DNA from: Spirochaetaceae bacterium
GTDB lineage: Bacteria > Spirochaetota > Spirochaetia > Treponematales > Breznakiellaceae
Direction of reading: 5' to 3'
Length of the DNA stretch: 6,494 nucleotides
Assembly: GCA_031288215.1 (NCBI GenBank)
Contig: JAITRV010000282.1
Coordinates: 1-6,494 of the forward strand
Shown: positions 6,421-6,494 of the stretch, piece by piece
How positions within the stretch are numbered: position 1 is the first letter of the stretch
Layout of the letters: the number at the start of each line of letters is the position of its first letter
Translations under genes and position numbers: made by a program
Notes under the pieces: model-generated
Database searches by the model: none
The model's input: only the letters and a program-made list of their open reading frames with translations
What the model was told of the DNA's origin: nothing

Positions 6421-6450
6421 CGGCGATACCCCCCGGCCGGCCATGATTCC

Positions 6451-6479
6451 ACTATAAACCGCTTGAAGGGTATTATCAA
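6451..6479 (-). promoter_or_regulatory. Distal sigma70-like promoter of the atp operon
   Basis: TTGATA (6479-6474), exactly 17 bases, then TATAGT (6456-6451). Each box matches the sigma70 consensus at five of six positions with ideal spacing, the best promoter seen in the window. Transcription would begin near 6444, leaving an untranslated leader of about 178 bases before atpB at 6266. No convincing gene lies between 6267 and 6494. Confidence 0.5.
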
Positions 6480-6494
6480 GGGCCCAATTGCGGG

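Noticed and set aside
6415..6444. Nine-codon frame from ATG 6444, possible leader peptide
   Set aside because: It would be leaderless, has no ribosome site, and encodes nothing suggestive of attenuation.

Overview
The window is almost entirely one minus-strand operon for an F-type (F1Fo) ATP synthase. The gene order is the canonical bacterial one: atpB (a), atpE (c), atpF (b), atpH (delta), atpA (alpha), atpG (gamma), atpD (beta), atpC (epsilon). Transcription runs from the right edge towards the left edge. Every gene is intact except atpC, whose last codons and stop fall off the left edge. No gene on the plus strand looks real; the open frames there are antisense shadows in GC-rich DNA.

The organism is a bacterium with GC-rich DNA (about 60% by eye) and strong GGAGG-type Shine-Dalgarno sites. 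The sequence does not identify the lineage securely. Single-chain b, c and delta subunits in the standard eight-gene order point to an ordinary bacterial F-ATPase. They argue against the N-ATPase type and the split b/b' type of cyanobacteria and many alphaproteobacteria. An anaerobic GC-rich lineage such as a spirochaete would fit, but that is only an impression.

Layout from right to left: 6267-6494 is a promoter and leader region with two sigma70-like promoters and a cluster of short palindromes. The membrane Fo part follows (atpB 5514-6266, atpE 5280-5498, atpF 4753-5241), then the stator subunit atpH (4208-4753), then F1 (atpA 2706-4208, atpG 1812-2696, atpD 421-1809, atpC 2-412). Junctions are tight: TGATG at atpF/atpH, TAATG at atpH/atpA, and 2 to 15 bases at most others. 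The exception is the atpE/atpF gap, which is built from three tandem 14-base units.

The a-subunit half-channels and the c ring carry protons through the membrane. The ring turns gamma/epsilon inside the alpha3beta3 head, while b and delta hold the head still. Catalytic residues of beta and the essential arginine of a are intact. The main departure from the textbook enzyme is in alpha: its Walker A lysine and threonine are replaced by asparagine and serine (GDRQTGNSA), which should weaken or abolish nucleotide binding at the non-catalytic sites. I found no undescribed multi-gene system; the interest lies in these details of a housekeeping operon.
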